NCBI GenBank assembly: GCA_025935995.1
Contig: JAICUF010000005.1
Coordinates: 1-57,660, forward strand
Length of the DNA: 57,660 nucleotides
Origin: Gemmatimonadales bacterium
GTDB lineage: Bacteria > Gemmatimonadota > Gemmatimonadetes > Gemmatimonadales > GWC2-71-9
Reading direction: 5' to 3'
This document shows positions 16,170 through 24,064 of the stretch, piece by piece. Numbering within the stretch: the first letter of the stretch is position 1; each line of letters begins with the position of its first letter. A program made the position numbers and the translations under genes. Under the pieces are notes generated by a model. That model was not told the DNA's origin. It was given only the letters and a program-made list of their open reading frames with translations, and ran no database searches.

Positions 16170-18839
16170 TCACCCGGCCGGGGCGAGGATGTGCTCGAGA
16201 TCGCGCGCGGACCGCGCGCGGGTCCGGGCCTGGGCCGCGAGGTCCCCCGTCGGCGCGAGCTGCACGACCCGGTCCCACGCGGCGACCGCCTCGCGGAACT
16301 GCCGGTCCCGGGCGAGCGCCGCGCCGCGGTAGAAGAGCGCGCCGGCGTGATCGGGGTCGAAGCGCAGCACCCGGTCGAGCGCCTCGAGCGCCTGGGCCGG
16401 GCGTCCATCCTCGAGCAGCACCCGGCCAAGCAGCGTCAGCGCCTCGAGCTCGTACGGGTCGGCCGAGAGGAGCCCGATCAGGACGTCCAGGGCGGCGGCG
16501 GGCGACTCGACCCGTCGGGCCAGGTCGGCGAGAGCGAGCCCCGGCGCGATGAAGGTCGGCAGCAGCTCGAGCGAGCGCTGGTACGCTGCGCGCGCGGCGC
16601 TCCAGTTCTCGCGCGCTTCCTCGAGACGGCCCAGCTCGTGCCACACCTGCACCAGCGAGCCGTCGAGGCGGAGCGCCACCTGACACGCCTCGAGCGCCGC
16701 GGCGGTGTCACCGAGCGCGGCGGCGATGAGCGCCTGCTGCTGGTGGAGGTCGGGTCGGCCCGGCGCGGCCGCCTGCGCCGACCGGATCGCGGCCATGGCG
16801 CCGGTGAGATCGCCCGTCGCCTCCAGCGCGCGGGCCCGCGCGAACAGCACCTCCGCGTCGGCCGGCAGCCGCGCGACAAGCTCGGCAGTGAGCTCGCCGG
16901 CGTCCGCCGTCTGGCCGAGCGCCAGGAGCGCGCGAACCTCGCCGAGCGCGGCGGCGCTGCTCGCGGCATCGGCCATGCGCGCTTCGCGGTAGCGCTCCAG
17001 TGCCTCGCCGTGCAGGCCGCGCCGCGCGAAGATGTCGCCCCAGAGCGCCGCCGCGCGGGCGGGACTCACGCCGCGGCCGCGGGCGCGCTCGAGCTCCGCG
17101 GTCGCGAGCTCGAGCAGTCCCTTGGCGATGAAATCGCGCGCGAGCCCGAGGGCATCCTCGGGGGGCTCGACGACGGACTCGCGGGGGGCCGGCGCGAGAT
17201 CGTCGAACAGGGTTTCGAGCGCGGCGGGATCGAAGGAGAACGCGCCGTCGAGCGCCGCGGTGCCCACGTCGGTCCGGAGCGCCGGCGCGATGGCGATCGA
17301 GGGATCCTCGTACTGGAGGTCGATCGCGAGGACGTACTTCTGCGGCACGTAGAACGGCTCCAGCTCGAGGGCGCGCTTGGTCGCGCGGAGCGCGCCGTCG
17401 AAGTCGCCCAGCTGGCTCAACGCAAAGCTCAGGTTGTAGTGGGCGGCCGCGAGACCCGGCTCGGCCTCCACCGCGCGCGCAAAGGCGTTCCGGGCATCCG
17501 CGTAGCGCCGCAGCTCGACCAGCACGAGTCCGACTCCGTTCCACGCGACGGCGCTGGCCGGCTGCTCCGCCAGAATCCCCCGGTATCCCTCGAGCGCGCG
17601 ATCGATCTCGCGCCGCTGGAAGTGGAGGAGGGCGAGGTTGAGCCGCGCCGTGAGCGGGGCGCGCGGGCCGTGCGTGGCGCGGCGAAACGCCTCCAGCGCC
17701 CCGGCATCCTGCGGATCGCGGGCGCGGATGACGCCCAGGTTGTTCCACGCGAGGGCATACGCGGGATCGAGATCGACCGCGCGGCCGTAGGACGCGGCGG
17801 CATCGTCCAGGCGGCCCGTCTGATGCAGGCACACGCCGCGCTCGTTCCAGAGCTTCGGCGCGTCGGGATACTGCGCCACGAGGCCGTCGTACAGCTCGAG
17901 TGCGGCGGGGAGGTCGCGCCGGAGCAGCTCCACCTCCGCCATCGCCTGCAGCGCATGCCGCCGATCCTCGCCCGCCTCGAGCGCGAGGCGATACTCGCGG
18001 AGCGCCTCGCTGTAGTAGCCCTTCTGCCGGAAGGCGAGCCCCAGGGTGAAGTGGGCCAGCGCGCCCTGCGGCACGATGCCAGGCGCAGCCGGCGGCGCGG
18101 GCCGCGCGGCCGGCGTGCGTTCGCCGAGCGCGAGGTTGGCCTGCGCCCGCGCGAGGAGGGGGTTGAGCGCGATCGCCCGCTTCGCGGCCGCGCGGGCGGC
18201 GTCGTGGTCGCCCATGTCGCCGTAGACGAAGGCGAGGAGGTAGTGGGCGTCGGCATAGTCCGGATTCCGTGCGATCGCCGCCCGGAGCGCCGTCAGCGCC
18301 GGCTCGTTGAGCCCGCGGTTGTACAGCGCTTCGCCGTAGGCGAAGAAGGCGACGGGGCTGTCCGGATCCCGTTCGCAGGCCCCCCGGAACCAGTCCACCG
18401 CGCGCTCGATGTTGCCCCGCGCCTTCTCGGCCATGCCCAGCTGCACGAGCGCGCCGGCGTTGCCCGGCTCCGCGGCGACCAGCGACTCGAACTCGCGCAC
18501 CGCCTCGTCATGGTGCCCCAGCGCGGCATAGGCGCGGCCGAGCTCCCAGCGGGCCGCCGTGTCGTGCGGTGCCTGCCGGAGCCGCTCGCCCAGCTCGGCC
18601 ACGCGGCGGTCGTAATGGCCGTTCTCCCGGTAGGCGAGCTCGAGATTGGTCTGCGCCACCTGCATGCGCGGATCCAGCTCGAGTGCGCGGCCGAACGCGG
18701 CCACCGCCTCGGGGATGAGGCCCTTCTGGTAATAGAGGACGCCGAGATTGTTGTGGGCGCCGGCATCGGACGGGTCGATTCGGGTGGCGAAGGACCGGAG
18801 CGCCGCGAGGTCGCGCTCGGACAGCGCTGGGGCCGGCAT
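16170..18839 (-). CDS. Large TPR-repeat protein of the chemosensory operon
   Basis: The 889-aa protein is almost wholly TPRs, more than 20 by eye, with near-consensus units such as AHNNLGVLYYQKGLIPEAVA and ALAWNNLGVIRARDPQDAGA. Two blocks (about 1-505 and 575-885) are split by a region without clear repeats (about 505-570, around YEDPSIAIAPALRTDVGTAA and FSFDPAALETLFDDLAPAPR). There is no signal peptide or membrane helix, so it is cytoplasmic. It lies 3 bases after cheC and 3 bases before PATAN-TPR 1. A very long solenoid in a signalling operon suggests a platform that gathers several partners. That is inference. Confidence 0.88.
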   Translation of the reverse strand: MPAPALSERDLAALRSFATRIDPSDAGAHNNLGVLYYQKGLIPEAVAAFGRALELDPRMQVAQTNLELAYRENGHYDRRVAELGERLRQAPHDTAARWELGRAYAALGHHDEAVREFESLVAAEPGNAGALVQLGMAEKARGNIERAVDWFRGACERDPDSPVAFFAYGEALYNRGLNEPALTALRAAIARNPDYADAHYLLAFVYGDMGDHDAARAAAKRAIALNPLLARAQANLALGERTPAARPAPPAAPGIVPQGALAHFTLGLAFRQKGYYSEALREYRLALEAGEDRRHALQAMAEVELLRRDLPAALELYDGLVAQYPDAPKLWNERGVCLHQTGRLDDAAASYGRAVDLDPAYALAWNNLGVIRARDPQDAGALEAFRRATHGPRAPLTARLNLALLHFQRREIDRALEGYRGILAEQPASAVAWNGVGLVLVELRRYADARNAFARAVEAEPGLAAAHYNLSFALSQLGDFDGALRATKRALELEPFYVPQKYVLAIDLQYEDPSIAIAPALRTDVGTAALDGAFSFDPAALETLFDDLAPAPRESVVEPPEDALGLARDFIAKGLLELATAELERARGRGVSPARAAALWGDIFARRGLHGEALERYREARMADAASSAAALGEVRALLALGQTADAGELTAELVARLPADAEVLFARARALEATGDLTGAMAAIRSAQAAAPGRPDLHQQQALIAAALGDTAAALEACQVALRLDGSLVQVWHELGRLEEARENWSAARAAYQRSLELLPTFIAPGLALADLARRVESPAAALDVLIGLLSADPYELEALTLLGRVLLEDGRPAQALEALDRVLRFDPDHAGALFYRGAALARDRQFREAVAAWDRVVQLAPTGDLAAQARTRARSARDLEHILAPAG

Positions 18840-18842
18840 GAC

Positions 18843-19463
18843 CTACGGCAGGCGGATCGCGTCGAAGATGGCGCGCAGCGACGGCATGTCCGGCAGGAGG
18901 AGGAAGTGTCCCTGCAGGCGCTCCGACGCGCCGCCGACGTGGAAGGACGTCTCGACGCAGAAGACGAAGTCGCGCTCGTGGCCGAAGTTGAGGTAGGTCG
19001 TCGTCAGGATGGCGCCGGCGAGGTCGATGACGAGACCGGGCACCGACGGCACGAGCATCATGCCCATGAAGTCGCTGAGCGCATTCATGTAGGCGCTCAC
19101 CAGGATATTGCCGACTTCCTTGAGGCCGGACTGCTCCATTACGCCGAATTCGGTCGTGGTCCCGTGCGGGCGCCCGAGGAGAATGTCGCAGAGCCGGAAG
19201 GCCGATGCCTCCGGGAAGAGCACCAGGGTACGGCCCGTGAGATCGCCCATCATCTGCATGAGCACGGCGGCGATGACGCCGTCGGGGCTGCCGACGAGGT
19301 CGGTCACCTCCTCGAGCGGCCGCACGTTGACCTCCGGGACGCTGATCATGATCGTCTGGTTGGTCATCTGCGACAGCGCGGTCGCGGCATGGCCGGCGCC
19401 GATGTTCGCGACTTCGCGCAGCGCGTCGAGCTGCAGCTCCTTCAACCCGCGGGCGTCTTCCAT
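18843..19463 (-). CDS. cheC: CheY-P phosphatase CheC
   Basis: This 206-aa protein is a CheC/CheX/FliY family member with both active-site helices. The first is LREVANIGAGHAATALSQM, and the second is SGLKEVGNILVSAYMNAL. Each keeps the E-x-x-N pair that attacks CheY phosphate. CheC proteins dephosphorylate CheY-P and bind CheD. Presence of both cheC and cheD, and absence of cheZ, means signal termination here should follow the Bacillus/Thermotoga pattern. It sits 12 bases after cheA. Confidence 0.93.
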   Translation of the reverse strand: MEDARGLKELQLDALREVANIGAGHAATALSQMTNQTIMISVPEVNVRPLEEVTDLVGSPDGVIAAVLMQMMGDLTGRTLVLFPEASAFRLCDILLGRPHGTTTEFGVMEQSGLKEVGNILVSAYMNALSDFMGMMLVPSVPGLVIDLAGAILTTTYLNFGHERDFVFCVETSFHVGGASERLQGHFLLLPDMPSLRAIFDAIRLP

Positions 19464-19475
19464 GCGCTCCTCGTT

Positions 19476-21320
19476 CTACAGCAGGGCGGCGGCGTCGAGA
19501 ATCAGGGCCGGCGCGCCGTCCGCCAGGATGGTCGCGCCGCCGAAGAACGACGGCATGCCGCGCGGCGCGTCGAAGGGTTCCACCACGATGTCCTGCTGGC
19601 CGAGCAGGGCGTCCACCACGAGGGCGGCGCGCCGCTCGCCGATCTCCAGGATGACCGACGGGCGATACTTCGGCGCCGTCCCGTCGTTCATGGAGACGAG
19701 ATCGCGGAGGTGGACGGTCGGGATCGCCCGGTCGCGCACCACCAGCGCCTCGCGGTCGCGCACCGCCGTCACCGAGCGGGCATCGAACTCGACCGTCTCG
19801 GCCACGTAGGCCAGCGGCACCGCGTAGCGCTCGGACCCGATCGAGGTCAGGAGCGCGCGCACGATCGCGAGCGTCAGTGGGACGTGCACCACGAAGGTCG
19901 TGCCCTTCCCCTCCGCCGTCTGGATCGCGAGCGTGCCGCCCAGGGCGCGCACCCGCGTCGCCACGACGTCGACCCCGACGCCGCGGCCGGAGACGCCGCT
20001 CACCGTGCGCGCGGTGCTGAACCCGGGCCGGGCGAGCACGCGGAGCAGCTGATCGTCGGTAAGGGTGTCGGTGCCCGCGTCGACCATGCCGTCGCGCCGC
20101 GCCCGGGCCAGGATCGCCGAGCGATCGATGCCGCGACCGTCGTCCGAGACGCGGATCGCCACGCTGTTCCGCTCGCGGCTGGCCGAGAGCAGGAGCCGCC
20201 CCTGGGGGGCCTTGCCCGCGGCGATGCGCACCTCCGGCGTCTCGAGGCCGTGGTCCATCGCGTTCCGGATCAGGTGCAGGAGCGGATCGCCGATCTCGTC
20301 GAGCACCGCGCGGTCGAGCTCGATGTCCTCGCCTTCCATCTCGAAGCGCACCTGCTTGCCCAGGTCGCGGCCCAGATCGCGCACGAGGCGCGGGAAGCGG
20401 TCGAACACCTCGCCCACCGGCGTCATGCGCGCCTGGATGACTTCGCTCTGCAGCCCGCCGACGAGGCGCGCGATGCGCTCGGCCGTGGCCTCGAGCTCGG
20501 GATCGCCCCGCCGGATCGCGAGATCCACCAGCCGGTTCCGCGCCACGACGAGCTCGCCCACCTGCTTCATCATCGCATCGAGCCGGCGAAGATCGACGCG
20601 GATCTGGCGGCCCCGCGCGGCGGGCTCCGCCCGCTCCGGCACCGCGTCCTCGAAGGTGACCGCCGCGATATCGCCCACCGAGACGAGGGCGGCCACGACT
20701 TCCTCATTCGGCGCCGGGGACTCCAGGCGGAAGGTGAACCGGCCGTCGAAGTCTTCGCGCTCGAACGCCGCGGCCGCGGGCCGGAGCGCCGTCACCGTCC
20801 CCAGCGATCCCGCCCGCCGGAGCGCGAGCATGGCGCGGCCGCCCCGCATCTGGGCGTCCGCGCGGATCGCGACCGATACCGCTCGTCCCGCCGGCAGAAT
20901 CTGGTGCACCGCGTACTCGGCGGTCGCGGCGCCGACCGCGCCGCCATCCGCCGCCCGGTCGAGCGCCGCGAGGAGCTCGCCGTCGTGCGCGGCGGGCACC
21001 GTTCCGGCACCCGCCGCCTCGACCCCGTTGGCCAGTTGATCCACGGCGCCGAACAGGAGCTGCAGCAGTCCGGGCGTGACGGTAACCCGCCCGGTGCGGA
21101 GCGCGTCGAGCAGGTTCTCGGCGCTGTGCGCCACGCGCGCGATCGCGTCGTGGCCCATCGTGGCCGCCATGCCCTTGATCGTGTGGATCGCGCGGAAGAG
21201 CGCGTCCACCGGCTCGACCGCCGCCGGATCCTGCTCCCACGCGAGCAGGGCCTGGTTGCAGGCCCTCAGGTGTTCCCGGCTCTCCGTGAGGAAGAGCGCC
21301 GCGTAGCCGGCGTGGTCCAT
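19476..21320 (-). CDS. cheA: Chemotaxis histidine kinase CheA
   Basis: The 614-aa protein has all five CheA regions. P1 carries H46 in LFRAIHTIKGMAATMG. P2 (about 150-235) shows the VSVAIRADAQMRGGRAMLAL type pattern, and P3 is the dimer helix RLDAMMKQVGELVVARNRLV. P4 has HLIRNAMDHGLE (N box), SDDGRGID (G1) and GRGVGVDVV (G2). P5 ends in a CheW-like fold. There is one HPt and no fused receiver, so it is an ordinary CheA and not a FrzE-type hybrid. It phosphorylates CheY and CheB. It lies 4 bases after cheY. Confidence 0.96.
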   Translation of the reverse strand: MDHAGYAALFLTESREHLRACNQALLAWEQDPAAVEPVDALFRAIHTIKGMAATMGHDAIARVAHSAENLLDALRTGRVTVTPGLLQLLFGAVDQLANGVEAAGAGTVPAAHDGELLAALDRAADGGAVGAATAEYAVHQILPAGRAVSVAIRADAQMRGGRAMLALRRAGSLGTVTALRPAAAAFEREDFDGRFTFRLESPAPNEEVVAALVSVGDIAAVTFEDAVPERAEPAARGRQIRVDLRRLDAMMKQVGELVVARNRLVDLAIRRGDPELEATAERIARLVGGLQSEVIQARMTPVGEVFDRFPRLVRDLGRDLGKQVRFEMEGEDIELDRAVLDEIGDPLLHLIRNAMDHGLETPEVRIAAGKAPQGRLLLSASRERNSVAIRVSDDGRGIDRSAILARARRDGMVDAGTDTLTDDQLLRVLARPGFSTARTVSGVSGRGVGVDVVATRVRALGGTLAIQTAEGKGTTFVVHVPLTLAIVRALLTSIGSERYAVPLAYVAETVEFDARSVTAVRDREALVVRDRAIPTVHLRDLVSMNDGTAPKYRPSVILEIGERRAALVVDALLGQQDIVVEPFDAPRGMPSFFGGATILADGAPALILDAAALL

Positions 21321-21324
21321 CGGC

Positions 21325-21687
21325 TCAGCCGAGGACGCGCTGGACGGCTTCGAGCACCCGCGACGGCTGGAATGGCTTGACGACGAAATCCTTGGCGCCC
21401 GCCTGGATCGCCTCGACCACGAGGGCCTGCTGGCCCATGGCGCTGCACATGAGGACTTTCGCGTCGGGATCCGTCTTGCAGATCTCGCGCACGGCATCGA
21501 TCCCGCCCATGTCGGGCATCACGATGTCCATCGTGACCAGGTCGGGCTTGAGCTGACGGTACTTCTCGACGGCCTGGACCCCCGACTCCGCTTCGCCCAC
21601 GATCTCGAAGCCCGCCTGGGTCAGGATGTCGCTGATCATGGTGCGCATGAAGATGGCGTCATCGCAGACGAGAACCGTGTGACTCAC
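21325..21687 (-). CDS. cheY: Single-domain response regulator CheY
   Basis: The 120-aa receiver keeps D9/D10 (VCDDAIF), phospho-acceptor D54 (VTMDIVMPD), the switch Ser (S82, LMCSAMGQQ) and K104 (VVKPFQP). It has no output domain. The GTG at 21687 has GGAGG six bases upstream, a good ribosome site. The 47-base gap before it, after cheW copy 3, is the widest inside the Che operon. That gap contains an imperfect 7-bp hairpin (21715-21731), so expression could be tuned there. With no flagellar genes nearby, CheY-P may act on the PATAN, MglA or roadblock proteins. That is inference. Confidence 0.95.
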   Translation of the reverse strand: MSHTVLVCDDAIFMRTMISDILTQAGFEIVGEAESGVQAVEKYRQLKPDLVTMDIVMPDMGGIDAVREICKTDPDAKVLMCSAMGQQALVVEAIQAGAKDFVVKPFQPSRVLEAVQRVLG

Positions 21688-21734
21688 TGCCCACCTCCGT
21701 GCGATTCCGTAGGTGCAGGCCGGCGGCCCGCAGG

Positions 21735-22172
21735 TCAGCTGCCGAGCATCGGCGCGAGGAGCGCCTCGATGTCGAGGATGACGAAGTGTTCGCCGCCGCG
21801 ATTGCCGACGGCCTGTACGATGCGGGGGTCCACGCCGGGAAGCTGGCCTCTGGGCGCGACGGCCGCCGACGGGAGCTCGACGAAGTCCTTGACCTCGCCC
21901 ACCAGCAGCCCGCACTGCCGGCCCGCCACATCCAGCACCACGATCGGGCCTTCATCCGTCTCGCGCCGCGGCCGATCGAGGAGGCGATGCGCATCAACCA
22001 CCGTGAGCAGGATGCCGCGCAGGTTGACCAGCCCCTCGACCGCCCCGGGCACTCCCGGGATACGGGTAGCCGGCAGCGGCGGCAGGATCTCTCGCACAAT
22101 CCCTGCCGGGGCGGCGCAGATCAGGTCGCCGACGCGAAAGACGACGGCATGGAAGGTGGGGGAGTCAGCCAT
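21735..22172 (-). CDS. cheW: CheW-domain adaptor, copy 3
   Basis: This 145-aa single CheW domain begins FHAVVFRVGDLICAAPAGIV. It has the IPGVPGAVEGLVNLRGILLT core and ends GEHFVILDIEALLAPML. It is the first Che gene in transcription order, overlapping the end of rluD by 8 bases. The whole chemosensory set is therefore likely transcribed by readthrough from the ileS-lspA-rluD genes. It is the most upstream of three CheW paralogues. Confidence 0.9.
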   Translation of the reverse strand: MADSPTFHAVVFRVGDLICAAPAGIVREILPPLPATRIPGVPGAVEGLVNLRGILLTVVDAHRLLDRPRRETDEGPIVVLDVAGRQCGLLVGEVKDFVELPSAAVAPRGQLPGVDPRIVQAVGNRGGEHFVILDIEALLAPMLGS

Positions 22173-23169
22173 CTCTATTGAAGAAAAGAAGATACCGAAG
22201 CACTTCCGATTGGGCAACAATTTCCTTGCCACCCGCGACAGCCAGTGCACTCCGGAGGTCGGCCGGCCACTCGCTCTCGAACGCAAGGCGTTCTCCCGTC
22301 ACGGGATGGCGAAATGCGAGGAGCGCTGCGTGGAGCGCCTGCCGGGGAGTGGCGAGCTCCAGCTGGTCGGCGAGCGGCCGGCCCGCGCCGGAGATGCGCC
22401 GGGCCCCGCCGCCGGCGTACACCGGGTCGCCCACGATGGGATGGCCGATGTGCTCGAGATGCACCCTGATCTGGTGCGTGCGACCGCTATGAAGATCGAG
22501 GCGCAGCAGCTCCGCCACCTCGAAGCGGGCCACGACGGTCGCGTCCGTCCGCGCCGCTCGTCCCTCGGTCTGCACGCTCATGCGCTTCCGGTCGCGCGGG
22601 TGCCGCGCGACCGGCGCGTCGATGGCGAGCGGGCTGCCCTCGAGGTGGCCCCATGCGAGCGCCGCATAGCTGCGGCGCACGCGCCGCGCGGCGATGGCGG
22701 AGGAGAGGCGCCGGTGCGCGAGGTCCGTTCGCGCGACGACCATGAGGCCCGAGGTGTCGCGATCCAGGCGGTGCACGATCCCCGGACGGCCCTCGACGCC
22801 GCCGCTGAGCGACGTCCCGCGCGCAACCAGCGCGTTGACCAGCGTATCGTCCCAGTGACCCGGCGCCGGATGGACGACGAGCCCGGACGGCTTGTCGATC
22901 ACCGCGATGTGCTCGTCCTCGTAGACGATGTCGAGATCGATGGGGTGCGGCTGGAGCGCGCGCGGGGGGGCGTGGTCGGGCAGCGAGACCGTGACTTCAT
23001 CGCCGCGCGACAGGAGCCGCGACGCGCGCGCGGCGGCGCCGCCCACGGTCACCGCGCCCTGGGCGACGATGCGCGCCGCCTGGGTGCGGGAGAGCTGCAG
23101 CTGGTCGGCGAGGAAGCGGTCGAGGCGCTCGGTCGCGGCGGCCGTGACCGAGAAGCGCACCTCCGCCAC
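22165..23169 (-). CDS. rluD: RluD-family 23S rRNA pseudouridine synthase
   Basis: The 334-aa protein has an N-terminal S4 RNA-binding domain (about 14-75, RLDRFLADQLQLSRTQAARI) and the RluA-type catalytic domain. The active-site Asp lies in VHRLDRDTSGLMVVA, followed by LDLHSGRTHQIRVHLEHIGH and PIVGDPVYAGG. It isomerises uridines in 23S rRNA. The GTG start lies just after lspA, as in ylyB of Bacillus. The C-terminus has a tail of about 20 residues that overlaps cheW. Confidence 0.92.
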   Translation of the reverse strand: MAEVRFSVTAAATERLDRFLADQLQLSRTQAARIVAQGAVTVGGAAARASRLLSRGDEVTVSLPDHAPPRALQPHPIDLDIVYEDEHIAVIDKPSGLVVHPAPGHWDDTLVNALVARGTSLSGGVEGRPGIVHRLDRDTSGLMVVARTDLAHRRLSSAIAARRVRRSYAALAWGHLEGSPLAIDAPVARHPRDRKRMSVQTEGRAARTDATVVARFEVAELLRLDLHSGRTHQIRVHLEHIGHPIVGDPVYAGGGARRISGAGRPLADQLELATPRQALHAALLAFRHPVTGERLAFESEWPADLRSALAVAGGKEIVAQSEVLRYLLFFNRDG

Positions 23170-23173
23170 CGGG

Positions 23174-23683
23174 TCAGGCGGGCGCGGCGGGCTCGGGTGC
23201 GGTGCGGCGGCTGTCCTCCCGCCAGAGCGAGAGCGCCAGAGCGATCGCGCCGCAGCTCACCGCGATGTCCGCCACGTTGAAGGTGGGCCACCGCAGCGTG
23301 CCGATGCCGACATCGAGGAAATCCACCACGCCCCGGGCGCTCCGGATGCGATCGACCAGATTACCGGCGGCGCCGCCGGCCACCAGCCCGAGGGCGAGCT
23401 GCCGGAACCGGTCGCCCGGCGGACCGCCCCGCGACATGCGGGACAGCACGATGATGGCCACCACCGCGACGCCGAGGAACACCCAGCGCGAGAAGGCGCC
23501 GACGTGCAGCCCGAAGGCGGCGCCGCGGTTGTAGACGAGCCGCAGCTGCACCCAGTCACCGAAGATGGGGACCGCCGCGGTGTGGAGCAGCGCCGACTCC
23601 GCCACCAGCTTGGTGACGAGGTCGATCAGGACCACGCAGGCCGCCGTGACCCAGAACAGCCGCCGCTCAGCGTCGCTTGGCAT
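23174..23683 (-). CDS. lspA: Lipoprotein signal peptidase LspA
   Basis: The 169-aa inner-membrane aspartic protease has four hydrophobic helices and both catalytic blocks, GGAAGNLVDRI and FNVADIAVSCGA. LVYNRGAAFG is also typical. It cleaves signal peptides of diacylglyceryl-modified prolipoproteins. Likely substrates in this window are the lipobox proteins at 39709 and 54970. The start overlaps the DksA-like gene by 17 bases. Confidence 0.96.
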   Translation of the reverse strand: MPSDAERRLFWVTAACVVLIDLVTKLVAESALLHTAAVPIFGDWVQLRLVYNRGAAFGLHVGAFSRWVFLGVAVVAIIVLSRMSRGGPPGDRFRQLALGLVAGGAAGNLVDRIRSARGVVDFLDVGIGTLRWPTFNVADIAVSCGAIALALSLWREDSRRTAPEPAAPA

Positions 23684-24050
23684 CCTCTTCCTTTTCCTTG
23701 CAGGAAATGCAGAGCCGCGCGTGGGGCAGCGCGTCGAGCCGCTCGAAGTTGATCTCGGCGCCGCACTGATGGCAATGGCCGAACTTCTCGGGGGTGCCGT
23801 AGAGGCGGCGAAGCGCCTCGTTCACGTGCCAGAGGTAGCGGCCCTCCTGCGAGGCGAAGAGGAACTGCTTCTCGCGCTCCATGGCGTCGGTGCCCTGGTC
23901 GGCCATGTGGAACGAGTAGGAGGACAGGTCGCCGTCGGAGGCCTGCTCGGAGGCCTTGAACGACTCGTCGTAGTAGCCGAGTTCCTTCATGACGCGCGCG
24001 CGTTCCTCGAGGAGCCGCTTCTCGAGATGCGACAGCTGCTTCTTGTTCAT
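23667..24050 (-). CDS. DksA/TraR-family zinc-finger protein
   Basis: This 127-aa protein has a coiled-coil N-terminus and a C-terminal four-cysteine zinc finger, C-x2-C-x17-C-x2-C (CHQCGAEIN ... CISC). The segment GDLSSYSFHMADQGTDAMERE matches the YteA/YlyA-like branch of the family. Such proteins bind in the RNA polymerase secondary channel or act in related stress responses. The neighbour order ileS, this gene, lspA, rluD matches ileS-ylyA-lspA-ylyB of Bacillus. Whether it acts with ppGpp is unknown. Confidence 0.88.
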   Translation of the reverse strand: MNKKQLSHLEKRLLEERARVMKELGYYDESFKASEQASDGDLSSYSFHMADQGTDAMEREKQFLFASQEGRYLWHVNEALRRLYGTPEKFGHCHQCGAEINFERLDALPHARLCISCKEKEEDAKRR

Positions 24051-24064
24051 GCCCGATCCCTGCG

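Noticed and set aside
14910-21380. A 2156-codon open frame on the plus strand opposite TPR, CheC and CheA genes
   Set aside because: It is antisense to well-recognised genes and its product is low-complexity, rich in Arg, Gly, Glu and Ala without any known domain. High GC3 codon use on the coding strand removes stops from the opposite frame.
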